Assembly: GCA_933207985.1 (NCBI GenBank)
Contig: OW240913.1
Location: 354,444,221-354,508,220, forward strand
From: Pelobates cultripes
Taxonomy: Eukaryota; Chordata; Amphibia; Anura; Pelobatidae
Reading direction: 5' to 3'
Length of the DNA: 64,000 bases
Position numbers and translations under genes: made by a program. Below, piece after piece: positions 24,742 to 35,842 of this stretch. Within the stretch, counting starts at the first letter, position 1. Each line of letters starts with the position of its first letter. Below the pieces are notes generated by a model. It did no database searches. It saw only the letters and a list, made by a program, of their open reading frames with translations, and had not been told where the DNA came from.

Positions 24742-25128
24742 TTGTTTTCCAGGGCTGCTTTGTATCCCCAGTCCAGCCCTGGTGATGAAATCCTGAGGCC
24801 CATTGTTGTGCCATTCATCTACAACCATCACCTCATGTTGCAGCATGATAGTGCACTGCAACATGTTGCAAGGATCTGTACACAATGTACACAATTCCTG
24901 GAAACTGAAAACATCCCAGTTCTTGCATGGCCAGCATACTCACCGGACATGTCACCCACTGAGCGTGTTTGGGATGCTCTGGATCGGCGTATACGACAGC
25001 ATGTTCCAGGTCCTGCTAATATCCAGCAACTTTGCACAGCCATTGACGAGGAGTGGACCAACATTCCACAAGCCACAATCAACAACCTTATCAACTCTAT
25101 GCGAAGGAGATGTGTTGCACTGCGTTAG
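24742..25128 (+). pseudogene. Tc1-type transposase, C-terminal fragment
   Basis: The frame encodes the end of a DDE transposase: LMLQHDSALQHVAR (the second catalytic D), PVLAWPAYSPDMSPTERVWDAL (split here: PVLAWPAYS, then PDMSPTERVW, with the catalytic E) and IQQLCTAIDEEW. The N-terminal DNA-binding domains and the first catalytic D are missing. A 9-bp direct duplication (TGTACACAA, 24877-24885 and 24886-24894) adds three residues between D and E. Normal full length in the family is about 340 aa; about 128 remain. Confidence 0.85.
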
Positions 25129-25154
25129 GCACACCAGATATTGACTGGTTAATA

Positions 25155-25285
25155 AGTGGATAATAAGTGTGAGTGCACTTAATATGAAAGAGGTCAATTA
25201 TGATTGAACCAACCTATAGCTCAAATTCTAGGTTTCGTTTTGGCTTTGTTTTGATCAGAATATTACCTCCATCCTTAAAGGGTTA
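25155..25285 (+). repeat. Dispersed repeat, copy 2 (first copy at 13985)
   Basis: Same ordered blocks as 13985-14115, including TAATAAGTGTG, TTTTGATCAGAA and CCTCCATCCTTAA. Its position just after the transposase remnant suggests the 3' non-coding end of that Tc1 family. Confidence 0.6.
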
Positions 25286-25921
25286 AGCAAGCAGGCAAGC
25301 ACTTTAAACAAAAAGAAAAACCAAAAGAAAAACATTTTTAAAAAGTATGTAATAAACTTTATAAACTTTCTAGAAACCTGGTCAGATTTCATTATTAGGC
25401 ATCAAGCTTTTTAAAGAGACTGTTGACTCAAAGTGATGCATGCCCCTTTCATTGTTCTGCTCTAAAACAGATCACAAAATTTGCACAGTCGCGAGGCTTT
25501 GCATTGCCAAACACTGCAAGGCTTCATCTCTTCTTAATAAGATCTTGCTAAATAAAATTACCTATGTCTACGACATGGAAGAGATGGCAGCTAGACAGCT
25601 TGAAAGTCTTGTGATACATAATAATATACAGCATCTTTGGCAAATGCACATTGCTTCACAGACCCCCACTTGATTGCTTACTCCCGACCCCACAATCCCT
25701 ATTTTTTTCTATCTTTCTCTATATTTTTTGTTTGTTTTTCTATTTTTGTTATTAATATCTTCATTTGTTTGTGTTTATTTATTTACTCATTTCTTAATTT
25801 ATTTATTTTTATTGTAATTTATTTATTTATTTTTTTCTCTATCACTCTTTGCCCTTGTGAGCAGCAATATACAATGCCTCTGTTTCTCCTCCTCCAATGC
25901 AATATGTGCCCTTCCTGTTCC
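25286..25921. other. Non-coding, T-rich in the middle
   Basis: A TTTAAAGAGACTGTTGACTC block near 25408 could be a degraded T2 left end; a long T/A-rich low-complexity tract follows at 25700-25840. No genes. Confidence 0.4.
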
Positions 25922-26035
25922 AGTTTAGCCTAATGAAGCCGTTTTGGTGTGTAGATCACACTCTCACTGCACAATTCTCTGCCATTTAGTTACATCACTT
26001 TGTTTATGATCCCTTAACCACACCTAGTAAAGAAA
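25922..26035 (+). mobile_element. T2-type MITE fragment
   Basis: TTTAGCCTAATGAAGCCGTT, TTTTGGTGTGTAGATCA, CAATTCTCTGCCATTTAG and ACATCACTTTGTTTATG match, in order, the left interior of the MITE at 52918. Confidence 0.7.
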
Positions 26036-26872
26036 AGTCCATTACTATCTGGCCCCACACGCAGTGTGAAACCTATTTGTCTTAATACAGTGAATGATTG
26101 TTTGGTATTAAGACAGAGGGGTGAAGTAAGAGGTCCCCTCTACTAAGTGATTCGTTAAATGGATGAATTGAGTCAATGGAAGCCTACTGTAAGGAAATGG
26201 TGGTCAGCAGAACACGGAATGCGAACAGCGATGCACATTGGTTTTACATTTATTTGTTTAACTTTATCAAAGAACCAAATATATATATGTTTGATATTAT
26301 CTTAACAGACACCAGCTATAGTCTAGCTTAATTGAAAATATCTTTCTGTGGATCATCTCATATCAGCAAAAATATAAACATACAGAAGCTTTTATTGAAC
26401 AATATTTCACCTCTAATATATTTTTTAATAATAATAAAGTAAGCAGGCTGTGCGTTCTGTAGGAATGGACTACGCCAACATAATATCATTATCCATATTT
26501 TTATGCCAATTAAAAAAGAAAAGAGGTAGGTAGGGTTATGCTTTATAACATAATAGTGACATACGTGCAGAAAAATGAATTGCAAGACTTTGAAAAATGA
26601 AGGTGGGTTTTCATTAGAAACATATTGTTTAATAACCTGTATCGTAACAGAATGTCAGTAGTTAATCCCATAAGGACTGAACAGCAAAAGGCTAGATGTC
26701 ATTAAACGTAATATGGAATTGCATGAATGATCCTAAAACATGTACTTGTACTAGCATGTAGGACATATTTACAACATCCGTGTCCATCTTCTGGAACAGA
26801 GCTCTGCAATCTAACCTAAAGGGTCTCTAATACGTGTCACTTTGAACTTCTCTGTCCGCGTTTTACTCTCTG
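26036..26872. other. Non-coding, nothing recognised
   Basis: AT-rich. A small hairpin (GTCTTAATAC...GTATTAAGAC) lies at about 26078-26116. No genes. Confidence 0.4.
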
Positions 26873-27605
26873 TGTCACTCTGCACAGCCATTCTCGCCAG
26901 GGACATCCAGACGGCCAGACGTGATCGCAATAGGGGTGACCAGCAGGGAATGTGAGCCTGGATCCTTCTGTGTCCTGGGCCTGCTATACTGCCTCTGGGC
27001 CACAGCAGATTCTGTTCTTTTGAATCAGTTCTATCCTTGTTATTCCTGGACTTCATCTGTGGCTGATACCTGTGTCCCCTACCTGAGGAAGACGCTAATC
27101 AACCGGGTATTTAAACACTGCCTTGCCCTGGGAACATTGTCAGTCCTTTGATTTTGGTGATCGTTTGCTGTTCCTGTTTTGTCTCCGGAACTAGTTCTCC
27201 AGATCGACCCCAGCTCCTGACCTTGGCTTCTATTCTCATTTATCCTGACCTCTGGCATTCTCTGACTTTGGCTTATCCTCGTTTATCCTGACCACTGACA
27301 TCCTCTGACTTTGGCTTATCCTTGACTATCCTCCTGCTTGTGTCCTTGTCTGTACCGCGAACTGGAGCATCTTTCATGCACTGCCCCCATGCCCAGATTC
27401 ACAGTCCTGGTGGCTTCTTACCTGATCACCTTGGACTGTGTTTATCTGCAATGGTGAGCATACATCTCTGCCTACCGGATTCCCACCTTAGGTAAGAGTT
27501 CCTGACAATTACATGAAAGATGCTCCAATTCACGGTTAACCATGACAGGACACCCCTGGGGTGACCAAGTCTGGCCGTCTGGATGTCACAACGAGAACCG
27601 TGACA
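26873..27605. mobile_element. LTR-like foldback relic
   Basis: Left end TGTCAC and right end GTGACA. Segment 26909-26930 (GACATCCAGACGGCCAGAC) recurs inverted at 27560-27590, and 27354-27379 (GGAGCATCTTTCATG) recurs inverted at 27512-27530. The right arm is thus a shortened inverted copy of the left. The middle is C/T-rich (repeated CCTGAC, CTTTGGCTTATCC) like LTR U5 regions elsewhere in this window. TATTTAAACACTG near 27108 could be a TATA-type promoter. No TSD found (CTCTG versus ATCCC), so the ends may be eroded. Confidence 0.5.
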
Positions 27606-28750
27606 ATCCCAACGCGGTCTTTCATTCTGACATTCACACTCATCTTGTGCCTTTATTATAAAAAACTGCACCTATTCTCTTACCAGACTCACTGACTGTG
27701 CTTAGAAAGGCAAGAAATAATTGACATTTTCTGGGATGTCTTCCGATTCCATTCTCATCAGTCATGCTAGGCTCAATTTTCATCCATTAAAAGGTAACTA
27801 CTCCTGGCAAAGTGCGATAGCTAGTTATTAGAGATAGTCTGCAGCAGAATGTGCCTCGGGGGGCTATTCATTTCTTCATATACACATTTATAAAGAGAAC
27901 GTGATGACACAGTTATAGAGATCAAGTTATATGAGAAAGGTTTTGCTGGGTCGGATGAGTCAAAGCAGAATAATGCACTGGGGGGTGTACGGGTGAAACA
28001 TATTTCCATTTTCACATAACGATTCAGATGTTCGTGACAACAATGGGCCTTCATAACCTTTGAGGTGCAATGTGTTACAGAGATTGCAATGGGACCCCGC
28101 AGGGAATCCAATCCGTTACCGTCTGATACATCTCTTAGCAATATAACTCCTGCGGCTCACCGAGGCTGGGTGATCAATATAGTTTATGGAAGACAGAGTA
28201 TCAAACGCATGAATCTGACACTATTTCATACAAAAGCCAATTAGAGTCATCAGTGCAATGATTGGCTTCGGATTCTATCCTGGTTTAAACACAATTACTG
28301 TATCACTTAGCAATAAAATGTAATCGGCAATGATGTTGGGCACTAATTAGAAATTATGGTAACACGCTTTAGTAATATTGTTCTATTTAGCTATTTATTT
28401 ATTCATGTATTTATCTCAATGTTCTTTGTAAAACAAGTTAATAGACTAAAAGACATTTAAGCTCAAACCAAAGGTTCCATTAGTCATTGTTAATATGTAA
28501 TATAAATATACTGATATCAGAGAGTGATACCAATTTAGCATGTGCAATAATTCACAGTATGTTGAATTTGAAACTGGCAGCACCACCGACTGTAGATAAC
28601 TGAAACTATGTATTTACTACAAATAAATACCGCCAACAACCGTAACCTGCACAATACCATTGAAATGGTGGCTTTATTTACAGAGTGATAATGAAGTTGT
28701 GTGTTTATGAATGTAGTGCTATTTCATTGTCATTATCGGTTCTCAGCAAT
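27606..28750. other. Non-coding, nothing recognised
   Basis: No gene or repeat identified. Confidence 0.4.
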
Positions 28751-28754
28751 TTAA

Positions 28755-29189
28755 AGGGATATCATAGGTACTATCGCTATTTCGTCTCATAGTGCTGTCT
28801 CATGGGGCTGTCCCTCCTTTTTATGTTAAACAATTTTCATGCAGCGACAGAGGGTCAGTGGCTGCCCACAGCCTGGCCCCCATGGACATCTGGCTAAGGC
28901 AGAGATTACACACTTCTTTAGCCATACCAATTCATACCAGCAATCGGTGCATTGATGAGCTGCAAGCAGTCAGCTGACACTCTCAGCCAATCACAGCCAC
29001 CCACTGCTGCTCTGCCTAATACTTCCTTATTAGCACAAGCAACACAGAGGGGTTGGGCTGCTGGAGACTCTTGTTTAGCATTAAATCATTAAAAATGGCT
29101 TAACACTGAATGAAGGTCAGCTCCAGCAGATTCCAGATACTATAATCACTTCAATCATATGAAGTTGTTACAGTGCCTACAGTGTCCCT
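28755..29189. mobile_element. T2-type MITE, 435 bp
   Basis: TTAA at both flanks (28751-28754, 29190-29193). Ends AAGGGATATCATAGGTAC and GTGCCTACAGTGTCCCTT are imperfect inverted repeats. No coding capacity. Confidence 0.8.
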
Positions 29190-29193
29190 TTAA

Positions 29194-30820
29194 CTCTGTT
29201 TGCATTATATTTTATTATCATCACAGCATTATTAATGATAATTTAAATGGTTGACCACCCAGTTGCTAAGACAAGTTCAATGCCTCTCACCACCATTACG
29301 TACAGCCTGATATATGGTTCATCCAGATTCATAAGAACAGGTTGTACAGAGATTATAAGTAGGAATTGACAATTCTACCCAAAGTAACCATCTGATAACC
29401 TTGTGGTGGAGCCTCATTTATCAGGAAAGTTGGGAGACATCACATAGTATTCTTTAATGGCCCTTCGAAGAGAAAGGAGGGAGGCAGGGGGAGCGATAGT
29501 GCCAGGAATACATCACCATGACCATAAAATATGTCAGCAGGATTTTTTTCCAGCCATTCGCAGAACAAGGAATCACAGAAGAAAGCAGATGATTCAGTTA
29601 AGCAATTACAGTATAATAAATGGGATCAATAATAACAAAATGTAAAAAAAAAAAAAAAAAAAACGTAACTTTCGGATCCAGACACATTTTCTATTTGTTA
29701 CGATAACAAGCATCCTGCATAACTCTAGTCCTGAAGGGGTTAAATACGAGATGCATTATCCTGTATGGCCCTTTATTTATCTGTGTATCAACATGATATT
29801 ATGCTTATTGTAAAACTGATTTAAAAAAACAAACAGATACTGAATTTACTTTGTAAAAGCTTATCTTAAACAAAATCAGAGTTATAACAATAACGGAAAT
29901 ACCATATGATATTGAAACACAACCAATACAGGAGGGGGGAAAAAACTGTAAATATACATTGTATATGCCAAAAGTAAGCTTTGTTTCTGAGTGCAGATTT
30001 AATAACACAAAATAGTATTAAACAATTTAACTTGTTTACGGGCTCTTCAATAACGCTACAACCCTCGAGCTCTAGGGAACAATTTTCATTAATGTCACTA
30101 TTTCCCAGTTGTTTTATGGTACCGTTGAATTTTAGAAATGTTGAATATACAATGCTATGCGAAGTAATGTTTTCATTTTCAGGATTCTTTACTGCTCGAT
30201 CACTGTACTTTAATAGCTTATGACAAGAGGAATAAATGTACTGATGCATATAAATGACTTTTTGTTTGAGTTCCTTATTTTGCAATCGTTACAGAATAAA
30301 CTGCTTTTCATTCCAAATGTCCTCTCGTGTACATTACTACCTGTGACAATACGCAGAATTAATGTATTTTATTTTGGAACGGAACTCAAACTATGCGTCG
30401 TGTTTTTCCATTGACGGCTTGATCCTTAACAAAACCGCACAATATTTATTTGAAACAATGGAATGCAAAGTTGGGACATAAACACAGAATAAAACAGTAA
30501 TTTTATGGATAGATTGATGTTCAATTATAAATAAAACATTTAATTATGATAATGTTTGCAAATGTATTTATTAATTTACATAAATATTGTGGGAGGCATA
30601 CATTGTTCTAATGATTTTGTGGTGTTCAGTTAACATTGTAGCAAACGTGTCATTGTTGTTACATTCAATAAGCATGACAAAATAAATATACATAATTATA
30701 TTTTAAAAAAACAAACAAAGGAAACATTCAGCGCATTAATAATACTGTGCTGTTCGGCATCTCAACATCCAAAATCTGGTGGCTCTCTTATTCATTTGAG
30801 TAAAAATTAAGTATATCTGG
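29194..30820. other. AT-rich non-coding stretch
   Basis: Contains an A-run at about 29643-29662 and no recognisable genes. Short frames on both strands around 29800-30400 have no motif I recognise. Confidence 0.4.
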
Positions 30821-31540
30821 GGGATATGTGTAGCGCCTTGCGTGCTCTTAAAAGCCTATGTAGTGACAAAAATGGAAAATACAGGGACCAATATTGTAGT
30901 ATGTCTTTTTGGTGATAAGAAATAAAATATAAGCTATACACTAACACTTTTCCAGAGCTGTAATCCAGCTCAGACTATGAGCTATATGATCCCCACCTAT
31001 GGATATAGTATAGCTCTTGTATTACAAGTAATTAGTCCTTGTGAGGTGTGGTAGAGGATCTCATAGACAGAAAAGGAGAACAGGATAAAATAATACAGTG
31101 TAGTATTTTGAACTTAAAATTCCAAAAGTAAGTTCTGGAGCCTAGCAGTGGCTCCTAGGTTATAGTGTGGAGTGGTATAATCCCCATTTTGGGATGTGTA
31201 GGTGGTGCAGAAAATAAAACAATATAGTGTACACCGTAAAGTGAGGGTGTAAACACAAATAAAAACTTACTTACATAGAAAAGAGCAAATACAGATGGCT
31301 CAATCTTAGCGTGCATAGGTGATATCTATGGATATGAAGATCAGGAGGTCCAGCATAAAAAAGTACTTTATTCATAATCTCCTCTCCTAGTGTGTCCCTG
31401 AATTAATGATACCAAGACGATCTCTCACTCTTTGTAACATTGTTAAGAAATATCATCTGTTAAGTATATTATCGTTTCCTTTTGAAGTACAATAAATGCA
31501 TATTTTTTTATAAAGAACATCAGATTGCGTATTAGTACTT
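30821..31540. other. Possible interspersed repeat of unknown type
   Basis: Sequence style changes at about 30830 (GTAGCGCCTTGCGTG) and again near 31380. Small hairpins (AGAGCTGTAATCCAGCTC near 30954) and repeated AAATAAAA motifs occur. No protein motif or terminal repeat, so I only flag it. Confidence 0.25.
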
Positions 31541-32010
31541 GTGACGCACTGGACCTCGTCACGGGTTCTTGGAGGGGCATACTTGCCAGCCTCTTACCCT
31601 GTGACTATGGCCCCTGTGTTAAACCCTAATTGAAAACACTGTTAGGGCCTCTTGGACTGATAACAGCAACCCTTCGAACTTTCAAAGCCATTCGAAATGG
31701 CATTCGAACATGTGGTGGTGGCCATCTTGTTCGTATAGACCAAAACAGCAAATAGACTTCAGGGGGAACTATTTTCGGAATAAAAACTTTGTGGTTTTGG
31801 TCTATGCGAACAAGATGGCTGCCACCACGTGTTCGAATGCCATTTCAAATGGCTTTGAAAGTTCGAATGGTTCCTGTTACCAGTCCAAGAGGCACAAATA
31901 ATGTTTTCAATTAGGGTTTAACACAAGGGCCATAGTCGAAGTGTCATTCGAACACGTGGTGACGGCCATCTTGTTCGCAAAGTTTTCATGCCGAAAATAG
32001 TTCCAGGGCA
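31541..32010. mobile_element. LTR-like foldback, rearranged
   Basis: Begins TGTGACGCACTGGACCTCG and shares the ACCTCG..CAC and TGACTATGGCCCCTG blocks with the start of the foldback at 6932. The left stretch 31600-31740 recurs inverted at 31790-31940 (for example GGGCCTCTTGGACTG against CAGTCCAAGAGGC). The block CATTCGAACA..GTGG..GGCCATCTTGTTCG appears three times: forward at 31699, inverted at 31806, forward again at 31947. No right terminus or TSD found. Confidence 0.6.
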
Positions 32011-32940
32011 CTCATGGCTAAGTCCCCCAACTTGTGATGATGTGGGTTAACAATGTAAAATATTTCATAAATGTATGTTAAACTGTTTTACAAACCCTGA
32101 TCAGCCTCAGCTTCCCACATAATCTCTACAATCAATAGGGGTGACCCAAACTATGGTAAGTAATCACTAGAAAGGGAATTGTGGGGAGTTTTAGGAGAAT
32201 GAAACAATTGAGGCAAAAAAAAATTAATAACTGGAAAAATAACTATTTTGGGGGAACTTTTCTACTTTAACTATTTTGTCCTACATTTTACAATTCCTCT
32301 TCAGCCCAGAATGTACGAAGCACTACATGAGACGATCAAAACATAACACAGAGAGAAAGAAACAAAAAATATGCATCCCTTTGTTGACATGGGGTTCATA
32401 CACAGATATATCAAACACAACGGCAATTTTAATAACACTGCCTGGAGCAATGACTCATAAACCTCGAACCTCAAACAAGTAAATATTTCACTACAAAAGA
32501 AAAGACCAATCTAAGGTAGAGAGATTGCTTGCTTGCCCGGAATGGTTGTGTCTGATATATCAAATATGGAAATATTTTGTAGTGTAGATCTAAAATGCCA
32601 CGACGTTCTGGAACTGCAATAAATCCTCTGCAATGCCTTCAGCGTGTGATGCAAAGTACAACGTTTAAACTGTTTATTTCCATGTGTGATGTGCATTCAT
32701 TCTATTTCTCTAGCTCAGGACAAGTAAGCGATGCCAAGTACGATTTATCATTATTGAAAATGTGGAAGGATTGGCTCGCTTTCACGTGTTTTTTGGTATT
32801 GTCCTAAACTCACACAATTTGGGCAGAAAATACATAAATGAATCCAAAAAAATTATTCTAATATTTCTGTACTCACTTCAGAATGGGCTTTATTCAAATT
32901 CTTCCATGGTACTATTTAAAAAAATGGTAAAATTATAATT
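32011..32940. other. Non-coding, nothing recognised
   Basis: No gene or repeat identified. Confidence 0.4.
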
Positions 32941-32943
32941 GGA

Positions 32944-33140
32944 CATATTCTTTTTAGGTGCTACTATGGTCATCCCCAGATACTGGAAGTCACCAACAAT
33001 CCCGACTATTAAAGAAGTTTTGAATTATATACTAGAAAAAAAAAAAGGTACGAACTGGCTCTCAAACAACCTTCTTTGCAGTTAGATAACCTTAGACACT
33101 ACTGGGAGGAATGGGAAACAAAGATTAAAGAGAATACAGG
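32944..33140 (+). pseudogene. L1/Tx1-type ORF2, C-terminal fragment
   Basis: Translation gives IPRYWKSPTIPTIKEVLNYI, then, after a frame slip at the A-run near 33035-33046, a second stretch with LQLDNLRHYWEEWE. This is the C-terminal tail typical of L1-type ORF2 proteins (compare the RNWKNGYSIPWEKV segment of the LINE at 901-4660). About 60 residues remain; the rest of the element is missing upstream, as in 5'-truncated insertions. Confidence 0.7.
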
Positions 33141-33568
33141 TTTTTTGTTTAGTTTAGTTTTTTAAACTTCTTTATATATTATTCCTCATTCTTACAAATT
33201 ATGAAGATGTCGTTATAGGATAATTACTGGTATTACAGCAAATGGCAAACATCGCAATACAAAATAAACAGTTTCAGTGTCGATAGTGAGCTGTGGTTTT
33301 TAATTTTTAATAGGACTACCAGCTCGGTACAGCCTGCTAGAGGTTTCATGTTATGAGTTCAGCTTGACTAGGGCCTTTAATGCTACCCTTGTGTATTCGG
33401 GCCAACCAGCAGGGGCAAGAAATAATAGGTTAGGGATTTAAGGCTAGTGGAACCTTACTTGTGGTTCTCAGCCATCCAATACCTAGGAGAGGAGTAACGC
33501 CTGCTTGTCTTTGTTTTGCTGTAAATGCATCACCATGTCTCTTGTAGCTGTTTCTGGTGCTTTCTTTG
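33141..33568. other. Probable LINE 3' region and unique DNA
   Basis: T-rich sequence follows the ORF2 tail, probably 3'UTR of the fragment above; the end cannot be set. Confidence 0.3.
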
Positions 33569-33690
33569 ACACACTCACACCTCACACACACACACACACA
33601 CAGAAACACTAACAGACATACACACACACACTGACAGCCAGGCACACACACTGACAGCCAGACACACACACACACACATTCCCACACATT
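33569..33690. repeat. (CA)n-rich microsatellite
   Basis: Runs of CA interspersed with CTGACAGCCAGG-type units. Confidence 0.9.
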
Positions 33691-33731
33691 TCTACCTGGG
33701 GTCCTGTGGGACTGCTGGTTGGGCTATTTGG

Positions 33732-34206
33732 CAGGGCCGGACTGGCCCACCGGGATACCAAGAAATCTCCCGGTGGGCCGCGGCACGTGGGAGGGTGGAG
33801 AGAGAGAGGGAGCCCTGCTCTCTATATTTAAATAATATCGCGGCTGCCGGCCGAATGTCGGTGCCGCCGGGTGGCCGGTCCAGCGGCACACTCTGAGGTG
33901 ATTACTCACCTTGCAGCCGGGGGCCCCATTTCCTGTGCTGACAGCTGTCAGTATCAGTGAGTGTGCCGGGCGGCCGCCTAAGCAATCCAGCAGCACACTC
34001 ACTGATACTGACAGCAGCATAGCTGTCAGCGAAGGAGGACTGAGGGAGGGGGCGGAGCTAACTACCATGCTCCCTCGCGGTTCCTATAATTCCCTGCATC
34101 TATACATCATACAGTAATCACTACTCTATGATGTGTCCATGCTGGGAATTATGGGAACCGCGAGGGAGCATGGTAGTTAGCTCCGCCCCCTCCCTCTGTC
34201 CTCCTG
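33732..34206. repeat. GC-rich nested palindromes, possible hAT-like end at 33732
   Basis: CAGGGCCGGACTGGCCCACC at 33732 looks like a hAT-type terminus. Three palindromes follow: 33743-33779 (GGCCCACCGGG..CCCGGTGGGCC), 33937-34019 (TGCTGACAGC..ACTGACAGCAGCA), and 34025-34205, whose arms carry GGGGGCGGAGCTAACTACCA and its complement around a 46-bp loop. No coding function seen. Confidence 0.7.
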
Positions 34207-34209
34207 TAA

Positions 34210-34540
34210 CAAAGTCAGCAGGCACACAGGAAAATAAAGGGGAGGGAGGGAATGGGAGGGGGGACAAAAAGAGGGGAAGGGGGGACAAAACAAGGGGAAG
34301 GAGGGACAAATAGGAGGAGAAGGGGGACAAATAGAGGGGTAATAGAAACACAGGGGAAGGGGGACACAGAGACAGAGGGGTAAGAGAGACACCAGGTGGG
34401 GGGGACAAAGAGACAGAGGGGTAATAGAGAGACATAGGGCACGGGGGGACACATAGAGAGATGGGGTAATAGAGAGACAGGGGATGGGGGGACAAAGAGA
34501 GGGGTAATAGAGAGACACCAGGGAAGGGGGGGACAAATAT
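34210..34540. repeat. GA-rich minisatellite
   Basis: Units of about 20-45 bp built from GGGGGACAAA and AGAGGGGTAATAGAGAGACA. The long minus-strand frame (Pro/Leu/Ser-rich) is a by-product of the repeat. A short (TA)n tract follows at 34540-34560. Confidence 0.85.
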
Positions 34541-34715
34541 ATATAAATATATATATATATGCATGTAATGAGCACGTATTGGACCTGTCTTGTTGCTAGT
34601 TGCATACTCATGCACAATAACATATGCAAAGTGAAGAGCGCACCCATAGAACTTCAAAATAAACAAGATCACTTCATTTTTTTTTAGTTGTGCAACTGCA
34701 GACATTCAGCATTTC

Positions 34716-34828
34716 AGTACCATTACTAAAATGTCCTTAATAGGCCAAAGTAGTTGTACTGAAACATTACATGCAAATGTACGTCTACTTAAAATAAAGG
34801 CACTCTTTTGTTTATTTTGAAGCCCTTT
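34716..34828 (+). repeat. Interspersed repeat, copy 2 (first copy at 12875)
   Basis: Shares GTAGTTGTACTGAAAC, ATGCAAATG, CTTAAAATAAA and TTGTTTATTTTGAAGCCCT with 12875-12990. Confidence 0.65.
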
Positions 34829-34926
34829 ATGCATTCTTTCATTGGAGTAAGAGTTTTCCAATTCCAAGTAATTTTTTCACCCTCTATATCAGCACACTAT
34901 GCTGGCGCGACGCATTATTACTACAC

Positions 34927-35837
34927 TGTAGCAGGCTGGGTATTCTCTCTGTTTGTTTGCCGTTACCCCTCATTCGTTTTCCGAACAAAAACTCATTCCC
35001 CCTTTTATGCCCACTGAAATCCAACCACCCTCTGGCTCATTAACTTCAAAGAAACCAATTATCTCAAGTGCTCTCTCTGAGTGGCCGCCATTTGAAGGAC
35101 CGAACGCATGTGCTTTATGAAATGGCAGCCATTTTGTCTCCTGCACACAGGTAGCGGTGCTTGGTCATCAAGTGCATGGAACTAATTTCGGACACAATAG
35201 CTTGTGAACCCCAGAGAAACTGTACTACCACCTGCTCCACTCATAGACAAGCCAGGAGAGCACTTTACGGGGAAAAGACTTGTTCGTCTGAGGGGAACAT
35301 TCGCTCCCAAAGTGAGCGAATCATGTGTGTTGACTCCCGAAAGTTGACCGGCCGCTGCTCTTTTTCTCTGGAACTGTTTTGGGCTACCACCTTGTGGTCG
35401 GCCGATCAGAATTTTACCCGAATGGCGGTTATGTTACATCAAATGGATCTGAGCACTATTTGGACAACGTTGGCGCTCAGATATTGGCTTTTTGGGGATA
35501 TAAGACTTGTGGTGTTCCTGTGTAGTTTGAATGTAGTTTTGGGGTGTTTTATATTTTATATATGGTTCCCTATAGCTGAGAGGTAATTGAGTTATCGGTC
35601 TTTGACTCAATTATCTCCCAAACACAGGGAATCCTGGGAGAGGTTTGTGTTGTGTGGTACGGAGACCCCATGCTGGGGGTCTGTAAATAAAAAAGTTGAG
35701 TGTGGCACAATGAAAATCAGTTGACTCCCAAAACTGTGTGTTCTTCGAGGAAGAGTTATAATCACCGAGCATCGCTTCTTCTAGCTTCAAGGAGGAATCA
35801 GCGGAGATACCTAGTCAGGGATTGGAGCTCCACTACA
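34927..35837 (+). mobile_element. Solo LTR, 911 bp
   Basis: Begins TGTAG and ends CTACA, with TACAC directly outside each end (34922-34926, 35838-35842). AATAAA at about 35686-35691 lies 150 bp before the end, where an LTR polyadenylation signal would be expected, which gives the plus orientation. No internal retroviral or retrotransposon genes flank it. The 141-aa ORF inside shows no known motif and is most likely incidental. A 5-bp TSD suits Ty3/gypsy-type elements or some retroviruses; sequence alone does not decide. Confidence 0.8.
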
Positions 35838-35842
35838 TACAC

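Noticed and set aside
26868..27612. TSD for the foldback at 26873-27605
   Set aside because: The flanks CTCTG and ATCCC do not match, so no duplication is claimed.
34121..34705. 194-aa Pro/Leu/Ser-rich minus-strand ORF
   Set aside because: Shadow of the GA-rich minisatellite.
35161..35586. 141-aa ORF in the solo LTR
   Set aside because: No recognisable domain; lies inside a non-coding LTR. A hydrophobic C-terminus alone is not evidence.
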